Shown here: positions 1-8,468 of the stretch, piece by piece
How the letters are laid out: each line of letters opens with the position of its first letter
How positions within the stretch are numbered: the first letter of the stretch is position 1
Origin: Bog-756 sp963812885
Lineage (GTDB): Bacteria; Actinomycetota; Acidimicrobiia; Acidimicrobiales; RAAP-2
Length of the DNA: 64,000 nucleotides
NCBI GenBank assembly: GCA_963812885.1
Contig: CAWEWZ010000007.1
Coordinates: 124,001-188,000, forward strand
Reading direction: 5' to 3'
Translations under genes and position numbers: made by a program
Notes under the pieces: generated by a model
Database searches by the model: none
Seen by the model: the letters and a program-made list of their open reading frames with translations, nothing else
What the model was told of the DNA's origin: nothing

Positions 1-128
1 GGGCCAAGCTGGCCGATCGGCCCGAGGGCACGGGCCGGCGGCCTTCCGAGCCCAGCCCGAAGGCGGCCTCGGGGACGTCAGCCTCGGCCTCGGGTTCGAA
101 GCGGGTCGCCACCAGGGCCGCCGGCTGA
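1..128 (+). CDS. C-terminal tail of an unidentified protein (partial)
   Basis: An open frame enters from the left edge (first full codon at 3) and ends with TGA at 126-128. The 41 visible residues are rich in Ala, Ser, Lys and Arg and end in KRVATRAAG. Nearly every third codon position is G or C, as in the core genes downstream. Basic Ala/Lys tails of this kind occur on topoisomerase I, DprA and other nucleic-acid proteins that often lie upstream of rpsB, but no domain is visible, so the family cannot be named. A competing - strand frame (187 to 1) is open too, with poorer third-position bias. Confidence 0.35.
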   Translation, partial: AKLADRPEGTGRRPSEPSPKAASGTSASASGSKRVATRAAG

Positions 129-313
129 CCCGTCGGGCCCGGGACCGGGCCCTCCGAGTGGAGCCTCGGTTCCGCTCGCACTAGCATGGGAGGGCTCCGT
201 CAACCGACGGGGCGCACAAGCGGGATCTCTTTCGCACCCGGCCGCGTCCACGGTCGCCCCCTTACCAGGGGTGCAGCGGTCGGTGAACGACAACCGTACC
301 AAGGAGCACTGTC
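129..313 (+). promoter_or_regulatory. rpsB promoter and 5' leader
   Basis: This 185-nt non-coding stretch precedes rpsB. A TAGCAT hexamer at 182-187 resembles an actinobacterial -10 box (TANNNT) and would start a leader of about 120 nt. AAGGAG at 301-306 is the ribosome binding site, 7 nt before the ATG. In many bacteria rpsB-tsf is controlled by S2 binding to such a leader; I see no recognisable S2-binding fold here. Confidence 0.45.
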
Positions 314-1369
314 ATGGCCGTCGTAACGATGAAGCAACTGTTGGGCGCGGGCGTCCACTTCGGGCACCAGACCCGCCGTTGGAATCCCAAGATGCGCCGG
401 TTCATCCTCGGGGAACGCAACGGTATCTACCTGATCGACCTCCGTCAGACGATGAAGGGGATCGAGGAGTCCTACGGATACATCCGTGATCTCGTCGCCG
501 GTGGCGGCACCATCTTGTTCGTGGGCACCAAGAAGCAGACCCAGGGCCCGGTGGCCATCTATGCCGAAGCCTGTGGGATGCCCTACGTGAACGAGCGCTG
601 GCTGGGCGGCATGCTGACCAACTTCCAGACGGTCTCGACCCGGGTCAAGCGGATGAAGGAATTCGAGGCCATGCAGAAGGCCGGTGACTTCGACGCCATG
701 CCGAAGAAGGAAGCCCTGCGCCACACCCGGGAGCTGGAGAAGCTCCAGCGCAACCTCGGCGGTATCCGGGGTCTCGAGCGGCTCCCCGACGCCATCTTCG
801 TGATCGACACCAAAAAGGAGCACATCGCGGTGACCGAGGCCAACAAGCTGGGGTTGCCGGTGGTGGCCGTGGTCGACACCAACTGCGACCCCGACGTGAT
901 CACCCATGTCATCCCCGGCAACGACGACGCCATCCGCTCGGGTGCCCTCCTGTGCCGGGTGATGGCCGATGCCGTGGTGGAAGGCCGGTTCGTCGCCCAG
1001 CAGCGGCCGGCACCTCCGGCTGCCCCCGCCCCGGCCAGCTCGGCCCCCATCCCGCCCCCACCGGCCCCGGCCGTCGAAGATGCCACCGCCGCTTCCTCTG
1101 CCGCTCCTGTGGCCGGAGCCGACGAATCGGCGACCCCGGCCGGGGCGAACGAGGCGGCTCCCGCCGCCGAGCCCGCGGCAGCCCCGGCGACCGAGGCGGC
1201 TCCCGCCGCCACCGCGGCAGGCCCGGCGGCGACCGAGGCGGCACCGACCCCACCACCTCCTGCACCCGACCCCGCTCCCGTCGTCGAGGCGCCGGCGACG
1301 CCGCCCCCCGCCACCGAGGCACCGGCTCCCGTGGCCGAGGCGCCGGCCCCGACCACCGAGGAGGCCTGA
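314..1369 (+). CDS. rpsB: 30S ribosomal protein S2 with long Ala/Pro-rich C-terminal tail
   Basis: S2 binds the head-body junction of the small ribosomal subunit and is needed for S1 recruitment and initiation. Residues 1 to about 230 are a full S2 domain with the family blocks GVHFGHQTRRWNPKM, FVGTKKQ, NERWLGGMLTNF and PDAIFVIDTKKE. The following 120 residues are almost only Ala, Pro, Glu and Thr and are probably disordered. At 351 residues the protein is about 100 longer than a usual S2; acidic tails occur on S2 of several actinobacteria, though rarely this long. The ATG at 314 is fixed by AAGGAG at 301-306. The stop is 4 nt before tsf, the usual rpsB-tsf operon. Confidence 0.97.
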   Translation: MAVVTMKQLLGAGVHFGHQTRRWNPKMRRFILGERNGIYLIDLRQTMKGIEESYGYIRDLVAGGGTILFVGTKKQTQGPVAIYAEACGMPYVNERWLGGMLTNFQTVSTRVKRMKEFEAMQKAGDFDAMPKKEALRHTRELEKLQRNLGGIRGLERLPDAIFVIDTKKEHIAVTEANKLGLPVVAVVDTNCDPDVITHVIPGNDDAIRSGALLCRVMADAVVEGRFVAQQRPAPPAAPAPASSAPIPPPPAPAVEDATAASSAAPVAGADESATPAGANEAAPAAEPAAAPATEAAPAATAAGPAATEAAPTPPPPAPDPAPVVEAPATPPPATEAPAPVAEAPAPTTEEA

Positions 1370-1373
1370 CCCG

Positions 1374-2168
1374 ATGCCTGCGTATTCCGCCAAGGACGTC
1401 CAGAACCTGCGCCAGATGACCGGCGTGGGCATGCTCGATGCCAAGAACGCTCTCGACGAGACGGCCGGAGACATGGAGAAGGCCGCCCGCCTGCTGCGGG
1501 AGAAGGGGTTGGCCAGCCAGGCCAAGCGGGCCGACCGTGACGCCTCGGAAGGGGCCGTGGCCATCGGGCGCTCGGGCAACGCCGCCTCCATCGTGCAGCT
1601 GCGGTCGGAGACCGACTTCGTGGCCAAGTCGGAAGAGTTCGTGGCCCTGGTGACCGCGCTCGCCGACCTGGTGGCCGAACAGGGGGAGGATGCCATCGCC
1701 CAGCGCAGCGAGGACATCGACAACCTCAAGATCACCCTCAAGGAGAACATCTCGGTCGGACAGGTGGTCCGCATCGAGGCGCCGGCCGGCGGCGTGGTCG
1801 ACTCCTACCTGCACCTGCAGGCCGGGCGCGGCGTCAACGCCGTGGTCGTGGCCCTCGATGGCGGCACCGCGGAACTGGCCCACGACATCGCCGCCCACAT
1901 CGCCTTCGCCCGGCCCGACTTCATCTCCCGCGACGACGTCCCCCAGGACGAGGTGGCAGCCGAGCGGGAGACCTTCGAGAAGATCGCCCGCAACGAGGGA
2001 AAGCCCGACGCCGCCCTCCCCAAGATCGTCGAGGGCCGCCTCAACGGCTGGTACAAGGAGCGGGTCCTGCTCGATCAGCCCTACGTGAAGGACGAGAAGC
2101 AGACCATCGCCAAGCTCCTGGGGTCGGCCAAGGTGACCCGATTCGCCCAGGTCGTCGTCGGCGACTGA
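1374..2168 (+). CDS. tsf: Elongation factor Ts
   Basis: EF-Ts is the cytoplasmic nucleotide exchange factor that releases GDP from EF-Tu. The 264-residue protein starts MPAYSAKDVQNLRQMTGVGML. It has the N-terminal UBA-like domain with the TGVGMLDAKNAL motif and the core signature SETDFVAKSEEF, whose Asp-Phe pair reaches into the EF-Tu nucleotide site. The reading frame is open for 400 nt upstream through the low-complexity rpsB tail, but only the ATG at 1374 aligns with the family start. It lies 4 nt after the rpsB stop, so the pair is likely translated in a coupled way. Length is at the short end for actinobacteria. Confidence 0.97.
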   Translation: MPAYSAKDVQNLRQMTGVGMLDAKNALDETAGDMEKAARLLREKGLASQAKRADRDASEGAVAIGRSGNAASIVQLRSETDFVAKSEEFVALVTALADLVAEQGEDAIAQRSEDIDNLKITLKENISVGQVVRIEAPAGGVVDSYLHLQAGRGVNAVVVALDGGTAELAHDIAAHIAFARPDFISRDDVPQDEVAAERETFEKIARNEGKPDAALPKIVEGRLNGWYKERVLLDQPYVKDEKQTIAKLLGSAKVTRFAQVVVGD

Positions 2169-2175
2169 GGCCGCG

Positions 2176-2895
2176 GTGGGTGACCGGAGACGCATCGTCC
2201 TGAAGATGTCGGGGGAGGCGCTGGCCTCCTCGGCGTCGGACGAGACCATCGACGCCACCGTCGTCGAGCGTCTGGCCGTCGAGATCGCCCACACCCGCAG
2301 CGAGTTCGACCTCGAGCTGGCCGTCATGGTCGGTGGGGGCAACATCTGGAGGGGGACGACCGGCGCCGGGGCCGGGATGGACCGGGCCACCTCGGACACC
2401 ATGGGGATGCTGGGCACGGTCATCAACGCCCTCGCCCTCCAGGACGCGCTCGAGCACCATGGTCAGTCGACACGGGTGCTCTCGGCCGTGCAGATGGCCG
2501 AAGTGGCCGAGCCCTACATCCGACGGCGAGCCATCCGCCACCTGGAGAAGGGCAGGGTGGTGGTGTTCGCCGCCGGCATGGGCAATCCGTACTTCACCAC
2601 CGACACCTCGGCCGCCCTGCGGGGCGCGGAGATCGAAGCCGAGCTCCTGTGCAAGGGGACCCACGGCGGGGTCGACGGCGTGTACTCCGCCGACCCCAGG
2701 CTCGATCCGACGGCCACCCGCTACGACGAGATCTCCTTCATGGAGGTGGTGGCGAAGGACCTGCGGGTGATGGATCTGACCGCCATCACCTTCTGCATGG
2801 ACAACGGCCTGCCCATCAGGGTGTTCGACCTGATGGAGCCGGGCAACATCCACAAGGCCCTGGCCGGCGAGCCCATCGGGACACTCGTTCGATGA
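2176..2895 (+). CDS. pyrH: Uridylate kinase
   Basis: PyrH phosphorylates UMP to UDP in pyrimidine nucleotide synthesis and belongs to the amino-acid kinase fold. The 239-residue protein opens GDRRRIVLKMSGEAL, with the kinase phosphate-binding Lys and the SGEAL motif. GGGNIWRG, TADYMGML-like (TSDTMGMLGTVINALALQ) and CKGTHGGVDGVYSADP blocks follow in family order. Start is GTG at 2176, 7 nt after the tsf stop. It continues the rpsB-tsf-pyrH-frr operon conserved across bacteria. Confidence 0.96.
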   Translation: MGDRRRIVLKMSGEALASSASDETIDATVVERLAVEIAHTRSEFDLELAVMVGGGNIWRGTTGAGAGMDRATSDTMGMLGTVINALALQDALEHHGQSTRVLSAVQMAEVAEPYIRRRAIRHLEKGRVVVFAAGMGNPYFTTDTSAALRGAEIEAELLCKGTHGGVDGVYSADPRLDPTATRYDEISFMEVVAKDLRVMDLTAITFCMDNGLPIRVFDLMEPGNIHKALAGEPIGTLVR

Positions 2896-2956
2896 ACTAC
2901 CAGGTGGCGCACTTGCCTGGGTGGGGCCCGACCTCGCTGGCTACGCTGGTTCGCTA

Positions 2957-3526
2957 ATGGATGACGACCTGATCGCGCTGGTGGTCTCTGAAGCCAAGGA
3001 CCACATGTCCAAGGCAGTCGACCACGTCCAGTCGGAGTTCGGGGCCATCAGGACCGGCCGGGCCACTCCGGCGTTGGTCGAGCACCTGAAGGTCGACTAC
3101 TACGGTGCCGAGACCGAGCTCCGCCAGATGGCCGGGTTCAGCGTTCCCGAGGCCCGGCTGCTGGTGGTGTCGCCCTACGACAAGGGATCACTGGCCGCCA
3201 TCGACAAGGCGCTGCAGGGATCCGATCTCGGGATCACCCCGTCGAACGACGGGAACGTCATCCGCCTGTCCTTCCCGGTGCCGACCGAGCAGCGTCGGAA
3301 AGAGCTGGTGAAGGTGGTCAAGGCGAAGGCCGAGGACGGTCGGGTGGCGGTGAGGAACGCCCGGCGGGCGGCCCGCCACGAGCTCGACACCATGCAGAAG
3401 GAGGGGGATCTGTCGACCGACGAGCTCGAGCGGGTGGAGAAGGACCTCGACAGGATTACCCATGACCAGGTGGCTGCCATCGACAAGCTGCTGGCTCACA
3501 AGGAGCAGGAGCTCCTCGAGATCTGA
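2957..3526 (+). CDS. frr: Ribosome recycling factor
   Basis: RRF splits post-termination ribosomes together with EF-G. The 189-residue protein starts MDDDLIALVVSEAKDHMSKA and has the conserved RTGRATPALVEHLKVDYYG block, the domain II region around ITPSNDGNVIRLSFP, and EQRRKELVKVVK. An in-frame GTG/ATG at 2921 would add 12 residues unlike the family, so ATG 2957 is chosen. TACGCT at 2942-2947 lies 9 nt before it, which may be a short-leader promoter inside the operon; no Shine-Dalgarno is visible. Confidence 0.96.
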   Translation: MDDDLIALVVSEAKDHMSKAVDHVQSEFGAIRTGRATPALVEHLKVDYYGAETELRQMAGFSVPEARLLVVSPYDKGSLAAIDKALQGSDLGITPSNDGNVIRLSFPVPTEQRRKELVKVVKAKAEDGRVAVRNARRAARHELDTMQKEGDLSTDELERVEKDLDRITHDQVAAIDKLLAHKEQELLEI

Positions 3527-3575
3527 CGCCTGGCCGGGCCGTGCCCGGCCCGGCTGACGGGAGGAAACAACCGAC

Positions 3576-5807
3576 GTGGATGACGTCCCTGACCGGACAG
3601 AGGATGATGCGACCGGGGCCGACCGTACCGCGCCGCGTCCAGAATCGACCGGACCGGCCACCGACCGGGTCAGGATCGTCGGTGCCGAGCCGGCCGGCGA
3701 GAGCACCGCGGTGGTTCCCACCGTGTCCCGCCAACCGGATGAGGCGGACGCCGATCCGTTCGGACAGCCCCAGGTCCGACTGACCGACGAACCGGCCGAG
3801 GCCGACTCGAGTGTCCCGGCGGTCCATCCGGTCAACCCGGGCCAGACCGCGGTGCCCAGCACCGGTGCGCCGACCGAGTTGCCCCACTGGACCGAGCCCC
3901 CTACCGGTCAGGTTCCGGCCGTGCTCTCCCGCGATGCCGGCGACGAGGGCTCGGGGTCGGGTATCGGCGCGCCGACGTGGCGGGAGGAGGACGCCGATTG
4001 GACGGCCCATGACGAGGAGTTCGAACCGGCGATGTTCGGCGACGACAAGGTGGCCCTGGGCTCGCTCGACGAAACCGACAGCACCGACGCCGACCGGCGA
4101 CCGTGGGAGTTCGATCTCGATTCCGTGCGACCGGGTGCCGCCAGCCCCAGTCGGTCCCACGACAGTGGGATGGGGGATGACGACGAGTTCTCGACCGTCG
4201 TCCCCATCACCGAGCCGACCCAGGTCGTCTCGCCCGTCTCCGAGGACGAAGGTGAGCGCACCGCCGGGAGCAGGCCGTCGGCCGAGCTGCCTCTGGTCGG
4301 CGACCCCTCGCCGGTGTCGTCGCCCCTGGGCCCGGCGGCCGGCGCCGGGGCGGCCGCCCTGGCCGGAGCCGGAGCCGCCGGAGCCGGGGCTGTCGGGGGC
4401 ATGAAAGCGGCCGGTGTCCCGGGCGACGGCGACGGCGACCCCGACCCGTTCGCCTCCGACGACCCTGACGGCGAGGAGCTGTTCGAATCGAGGAAGCCCC
4501 GCCCGACCGGCGGAGCCCGGGCCGGACGGGCCCGCCGCAACGGTCTGCTGCCGGCGCGGATGCGGGCCAAGCGCCCCGACGACGTCGATGTGGTCACCGA
4601 CACCCCGCTGGCCGCCGAACCGCCGGGGGCATCGGTGACCGACGTTCCCGGGGTCGGTCTCAAACGGGGTGGGGTGGTCGGACTGGCCGCCGCCGACCGG
4701 AGTGCCCAGCGTGAAGGCGATCCCCAGGGCACCGACGCGAACGATCCGGCTTCCGACTGGTCGCGGCCGGTGTCCGACAGCGTGGACATTGCCGCCACCG
4801 CCGCGGTGGCCGCCGGAGTGCCCCGTCGCCGCCCGAGGAGGTGGTCCTCGTCGGACCGCTCCGACGGCGGTTCCGGTGCGGGTGCGGTGGCCACCGTGGG
4901 CAGCGAGCCGACCGGTGGGGGACCCCCGGCCCGGAGGGCCAGGCGCTCGACGCCGGATCCGGCCGGACCGGGGACGAGCTCGTCGGACCGGGGGAGCTCG
5001 ATCGGCCTCCGGGTCGGCACCGGCATCGCCGTCGCCATCGTCGCCCTCCTGGCCTTCAAGGCGGGCACGGTGGCCTCGCTGGTGCTGTGCCTGATCGTGG
5101 TCACCTTCGCGGCGGGGGAGTCCTTCGGGGTGCTCCGCCGGGCCGGCTATCACCCGGCCACGCTGCTCGGACTGGTCGGGACCATCTCGCTGATGGTCGG
5201 CGCCTACAGCAAAGGGGTCGCCGCCGTCCCCCTGGTGCTGGTGCTGATCTCTGCCTTCACCCTCCTCTGGTACCTGTTCGGGATCGAACGGGGCTCGCCC
5301 GTCGCCGGGACGGCGGCCACCCTGCTGACCGTCGGATGGGTCTCCCTCCTCGGCTCCTATGCCGGCCTGCTCCTCTCACCGTCGCTGTTCCCCGATCGCC
5401 ACGGCATCGCCTTCCTCCTCGGGGCGATCATCGCCACGGTGGCCAACGACGTCGGCGCCCTGGTCATCGGCGGGGGCATGGGCCGCCACCCCCTGGCCCC
5501 GACCATCAGTCCCAACAAAACCTGGGAGGGCCTGGTGGGGGGCGCGCTCTTCTCGATCCTGGCCTCGACGGTCATCGTCGGGGACATCCATCCGTGGACA
5601 CCGGCCAATGCCGCCCTCCTGGGCGTGGTGGTGGCCGTGGTCGCCCCCATCGGGGACCTGTGCGAGTCGCTGCTCAAGCGCGACCTGCGGCTGAAGGACA
5701 TGGGCACCCTGCTCCCCGGCCACGGCGGCATCCTCGACCGGGTCGACGCCCTGTTGTTCGTGCTCCCGGCCACCTACTACCTGGTCCGCGCCCTGAATAT
5801 TGGCTGA
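3576..5807 (+). CDS. cdsA: Phosphatidate cytidylyltransferase with a ~480-residue disordered N-terminal extension
   Basis: CdsA makes CDP-diacylglycerol from phosphatidic acid and CTP in the membrane, the entry to bacterial phospholipids. The catalytic part is the last ~260 residues: about eight hydrophobic helices beginning near residue 480 and the CDP-DAG synthase signature SLLKRDLRLKDMGTLLPGHG followed by GGILDRVDALLF. Residues 1-480 carry no recognisable domain: acidic, Pro/Asp/Ser/Thr-rich, then an Ala/Gly run near 250-275 and Arg-rich patches (RRRPRRW). The protein is 743 residues, versus about 270-300 for typical CdsA. GTG 3576 follows GGGAGG at 3559-3564. There is no internal stop or frameshift, so the extension looks real, although an internal start cannot be excluded. 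Confidence 0.92.
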   Translation: MDDVPDRTEDDATGADRTAPRPESTGPATDRVRIVGAEPAGESTAVVPTVSRQPDEADADPFGQPQVRLTDEPAEADSSVPAVHPVNPGQTAVPSTGAPTELPHWTEPPTGQVPAVLSRDAGDEGSGSGIGAPTWREEDADWTAHDEEFEPAMFGDDKVALGSLDETDSTDADRRPWEFDLDSVRPGAASPSRSHDSGMGDDDEFSTVVPITEPTQVVSPVSEDEGERTAGSRPSAELPLVGDPSPVSSPLGPAAGAGAAALAGAGAAGAGAVGGMKAAGVPGDGDGDPDPFASDDPDGEELFESRKPRPTGGARAGRARRNGLLPARMRAKRPDDVDVVTDTPLAAEPPGASVTDVPGVGLKRGGVVGLAAADRSAQREGDPQGTDANDPASDWSRPVSDSVDIAATAAVAAGVPRRRPRRWSSSDRSDGGSGAGAVATVGSEPTGGGPPARRARRSTPDPAGPGTSSSDRGSSIGLRVGTGIAVAIVALLAFKAGTVASLVLCLIVVTFAAGESFGVLRRAGYHPATLLGLVGTISLMVGAYSKGVAAVPLVLVLISAFTLLWYLFGIERGSPVAGTAATLLTVGWVSLLGSYAGLLLSPSLFPDRHGIAFLLGAIIATVANDVGALVIGGGMGRHPLAPTISPNKTWEGLVGGALFSILASTVIVGDIHPWTPANAALLGVVVAVVAPIGDLCESLLKRDLRLKDMGTLLPGHGGILDRVDALLFVLPATYYLVRALNIG

Positions 5808-5827
5808 ACTTCGGGCAGGCTAGAGGT

Positions 5828-7087
5828 ATGGAGACCTCGGGCCACCGGCCCCATCCGCCCGGTTCAGCGGTCGCTTGGGAGTCTCCGATCGCCGCTCCGT
5901 CCCGGGCCCCGGTGACGGTCAGCCTGATCGGATCGACCGGCTCCATCGGCACCCAGGCCCTGGAGGTCATCGAAGGCGCCCCCGAGCAGTTCCGGGTGTT
6001 GGCCCTGGGGGCCCGTCGCTCGGTCGAGGCACTGGCCGCCCAGGCCCGCCGCCTCGGCCCCGAGATGGTGGCCATCGGGGACAAGGACTCGGCCGTCGAG
6101 TTGGAGCGGGCCCTGCCCCCCGGCATCGAGGTGGTGGTGGGCACCGAGGGTCTGGCCGCCATCGCCACGGTGGCCGACGTGGCCGTCAACGGGGTGGTGG
6201 GCTTTGCCGGACTGACCGTGACCTTGGCCGCTCTGGAGTCCGGTCGCCGGTTGGCCCTGGCCAACAAGGAGTCGATCATCGCCGGCGCCCCGGTGGTGCA
6301 GCGGGCCAGGACCACGCCGGGTGCCGAGCTCATCCCCGTCGACTCCGAGCACTGCGCCGTGCACCAGTGTCTCCGTGCCGGCCGGGTCGACGATGTGGGA
6401 CGTCTGCTGCTGACCGCCTCGGGCGGGCCGTTCCGGGGCTGGACCGACGAGCAGTTGGCCACCGTGGGCGTGGAGGAGGCATTGGCCCACCCGACCTGGT
6501 CGATGGGACCCAAGATCACCGTCGACTCGTCCACCCTGATGAACAAGGGCCTCGAGGTCATCGAGGCCCACGAGCTGTTCGGCATCCCCTACGCCGCCAT
6601 CGACGTGGTGGTCCACCCCCAGTCGGTCATCCACTCCATGGTGGAGTACACCGACGGCGCGGTGATCGCCCAGCTGTCCATGCCCGACATGCGGCTACCC
6701 ATCGGCTACGCGCTGGCCTACCCGGACCGGCTGGCCACCGCCTTCGGGGCCATCGACTGGGCCGAGCTGGCCGTGCTCGAGTTCGAGCAACCCGACCGGT
6801 CGGTGTTCCGGTGCCTGGACCTGGCCTACCGGGCCGGACGGGCCGGCGACCTGGCCCCGGCCTGGCTCAGCGCCGCCAACGAGGTGGCCGTGGCCGGATT
6901 CCTCGACGGCCGCATCTCGTGGCGGGCCATCGCCGACGTGGTCGAGAGCACGCTCGACCGGTACGAGCCGTCGACGCCGGCTGCCGGCCCGGGCCCGACA
7001 CGCCGGATCGAAGACGTGCTCGACGCCGACGCCGCCGCCCGCCGGGTGGCCGACGCCGCCGTGCGGGTCCGGGAGGCGGCGGCGTGA
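5828..7087 (+). CDS. dxr: 1-deoxy-D-xylulose 5-phosphate reductoisomerase
   Basis: DXR converts DXP to 2-C-methyl-D-erythritol 4-phosphate with NADPH, the first committed MEP-pathway step. The 419-residue protein carries the NADPH-binding GSTGSIG (residues 35-41), ANKESII, the metal-site block PVDSEHCAVHQC near 170, and MGPKITVDSSTLMNKGLEVIEAH. The ATG at 5828 gives about 30 extra residues before the Rossmann strand. The gene is followed with a 4-nt overlap by rseP, and ispG of the same pathway lies just after. The dxr-rseP-ispG order is common in actinobacteria. Confidence 0.96.
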   Translation: METSGHRPHPPGSAVAWESPIAAPSRAPVTVSLIGSTGSIGTQALEVIEGAPEQFRVLALGARRSVEALAAQARRLGPEMVAIGDKDSAVELERALPPGIEVVVGTEGLAAIATVADVAVNGVVGFAGLTVTLAALESGRRLALANKESIIAGAPVVQRARTTPGAELIPVDSEHCAVHQCLRAGRVDDVGRLLLTASGGPFRGWTDEQLATVGVEEALAHPTWSMGPKITVDSSTLMNKGLEVIEAHELFGIPYAAIDVVVHPQSVIHSMVEYTDGAVIAQLSMPDMRLPIGYALAYPDRLATAFGAIDWAELAVLEFEQPDRSVFRCLDLAYRAGRAGDLAPAWLSAANEVAVAGFLDGRISWRAIADVVESTLDRYEPSTPAAGPGPTRRIEDVLDADAAARRVADAAVRVREAAA

Positions 7088-8424
7088 GCACCACCGACCT
7101 CCGCCCCCCCGTCCACGAAGGGGCCGGCCCGGAGCCTGGGCCGCCGGACGCCGGGGCGGCGCCCGCCGGCGACAAGTCGCCCCGGCGACTGGCCACCGAG
7201 CTGGTGGCCGCCATCGCCGTGATCGTGGCCCTGAGCGCGGTCACCGGCCACCTCGATCTGCTGCTGGTCATCCTCTGCATCATCGCCATCGTCATGATCC
7301 ACGAGCTCGGCCACTTCCTGGCGGCCAAGCACGGTGGCATGAAGGTGACCGAGTACTTCGTGGGTTTCGGGCCCCGCCTGTGGTCCTTCCGGCGGGGCGA
7401 GACCGAATACGGGATCAAGGCCCTGCCCCTCGGCGGCTACGTGAAGATCCCCGGGATGACCAATCTGGAGGAGGTCGATCCCGCCGACGAGGGCCGGCTC
7501 TACCGGGACAAGCCCTTCCATGCCCGCCTGCTGGTGGCCGTGGCCGGATCGGCCATGCACTTCCTGATGGCGTTCCTGCTGCTGTGGGCCCTGCTCAGCT
7601 TCATCGGGATACCCAACGCCAACCAGGTCGATTTCCAGGGGGTGCTCCCGGTCGGGGGGAGGCCCGGGCCGGCCCAGGTGGGCGGGGTGCGCCCCGGGGA
7701 CGTGGTCGTGTCGGTGGACGGGAAGGCGGTCGGGAGCAACGTCAACGTCCTCACCGACGCCATTCGCGACCACCCCGGCGTGCCGGTGACCGTGGTCGTC
7801 GTCCGGGACGGGCACCGGCGGACCCTCACCGTCACCCCCGCCAACGGGCGGACCAGCCACGAGAAGGGGATGGTGGCCCCCAACGGTTCGGCCCCGTTCG
7901 GGATCATCGGGGTCAGCCTGGGTGAGCCCACCCAGCAGACGGCCCCCCTTCCGGCCGTGGGTTCGGCCGGCGCCCAGCTCGGGCACTTCATGTGGGCATC
8001 GGTGGTGGGGGTCGGCCACCTCTTCTCGCCCAACGGCATCGCCCAACGGTTCAACCAGGTGTCCAGTGCCAAGGCGGCCAACCAGGCCGAGACCAACGGC
8101 ACCCGTCCCCTCTCCGTGGTGGGCGTCGTGCAGACGGCCACCGACGCGGCCCAGGCCGGGATCGGCCAGTTCCTCTGGATCCTGATCATCATCAACGTCT
8201 TCTTCGGGATCTTCAATCTGTTCCCGATGCTGCCGCTCGACGGGGGCCATGTGGCCATCGCCGTCTACGAGAGGATCCGGACCGGGCGCCGCCGGGTCAT
8301 GTACCACGCCGACGTGGCCAAGCTGATGCCCTTCACCTGGCTGATGCTCATGTTCCTGGCCATCCTGGTCGTGCCCGCCCTCCTGACCGACATCCTCCAC
8401 CCGGTGGCCAACCCGTTCGGGTGA
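7084..8424 (+). CDS. rseP: Site-2 intramembrane zinc metalloprotease (RseP/Rip1 family, M50)
   Basis: M50 proteases cut transmembrane anti-sigma factors and signal peptides inside the membrane. The 446-residue protein has the zinc motif HELGH at residues 73-77 in the first membrane helix, GGYVKIPGM, a PDZ domain at roughly 180-260, and the third ligand region NLFPMLPLDGG near 378-388. GTG at 7084 overlaps the dxr stop (GTGA), so it is translationally coupled. The first ~35 residues are Pro/Gly-rich. Its substrates cannot be told from this window. Confidence 0.94.
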   Translation: MSTTDLRPPVHEGAGPEPGPPDAGAAPAGDKSPRRLATELVAAIAVIVALSAVTGHLDLLLVILCIIAIVMIHELGHFLAAKHGGMKVTEYFVGFGPRLWSFRRGETEYGIKALPLGGYVKIPGMTNLEEVDPADEGRLYRDKPFHARLLVAVAGSAMHFLMAFLLLWALLSFIGIPNANQVDFQGVLPVGGRPGPAQVGGVRPGDVVVSVDGKAVGSNVNVLTDAIRDHPGVPVTVVVVRDGHRRTLTVTPANGRTSHEKGMVAPNGSAPFGIIGVSLGEPTQQTAPLPAVGSAGAQLGHFMWASVVGVGHLFSPNGIAQRFNQVSSAKAANQAETNGTRPLSVVGVVQTATDAAQAGIGQFLWILIIINVFFGIFNLFPMLPLDGGHVAIAVYERIRTGRRRVMYHADVAKLMPFTWLMLMFLAILVVPALLTDILHPVANPFG

Positions 8425-8456
8425 GCGTCCGCAGCCGGTCGGAGCCCTCCCGCACC

Positions 8457-8462
8457 TAGCAT
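8457..8462 (+). promoter_or_regulatory. Candidate -10 box for leaderless ispG mRNA
   Basis: TAGCAT lies 6 nt before the ispG ATG (8469). Transcription would start at or next to the A of the start codon, which would make the mRNA leaderless; no Shine-Dalgarno is present. No clear -35 is seen. Confidence 0.45.
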
Positions 8463-8468
8463 GGGGGT

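Noticed and set aside
200..1774. Long - strand open frame opposite rpsB and tsf.
   Set aside because: It is a high-GC shadow of two well-supported genes, with Gly/Arg-rich low complexity and no domain.
4841..5800. Upstream extension of the dxr frame through cdsA.
   Set aside because: The residues are Arg/Gly/His-rich antisense-like composition, and the ATG at 5828 matches the enzyme N terminus.
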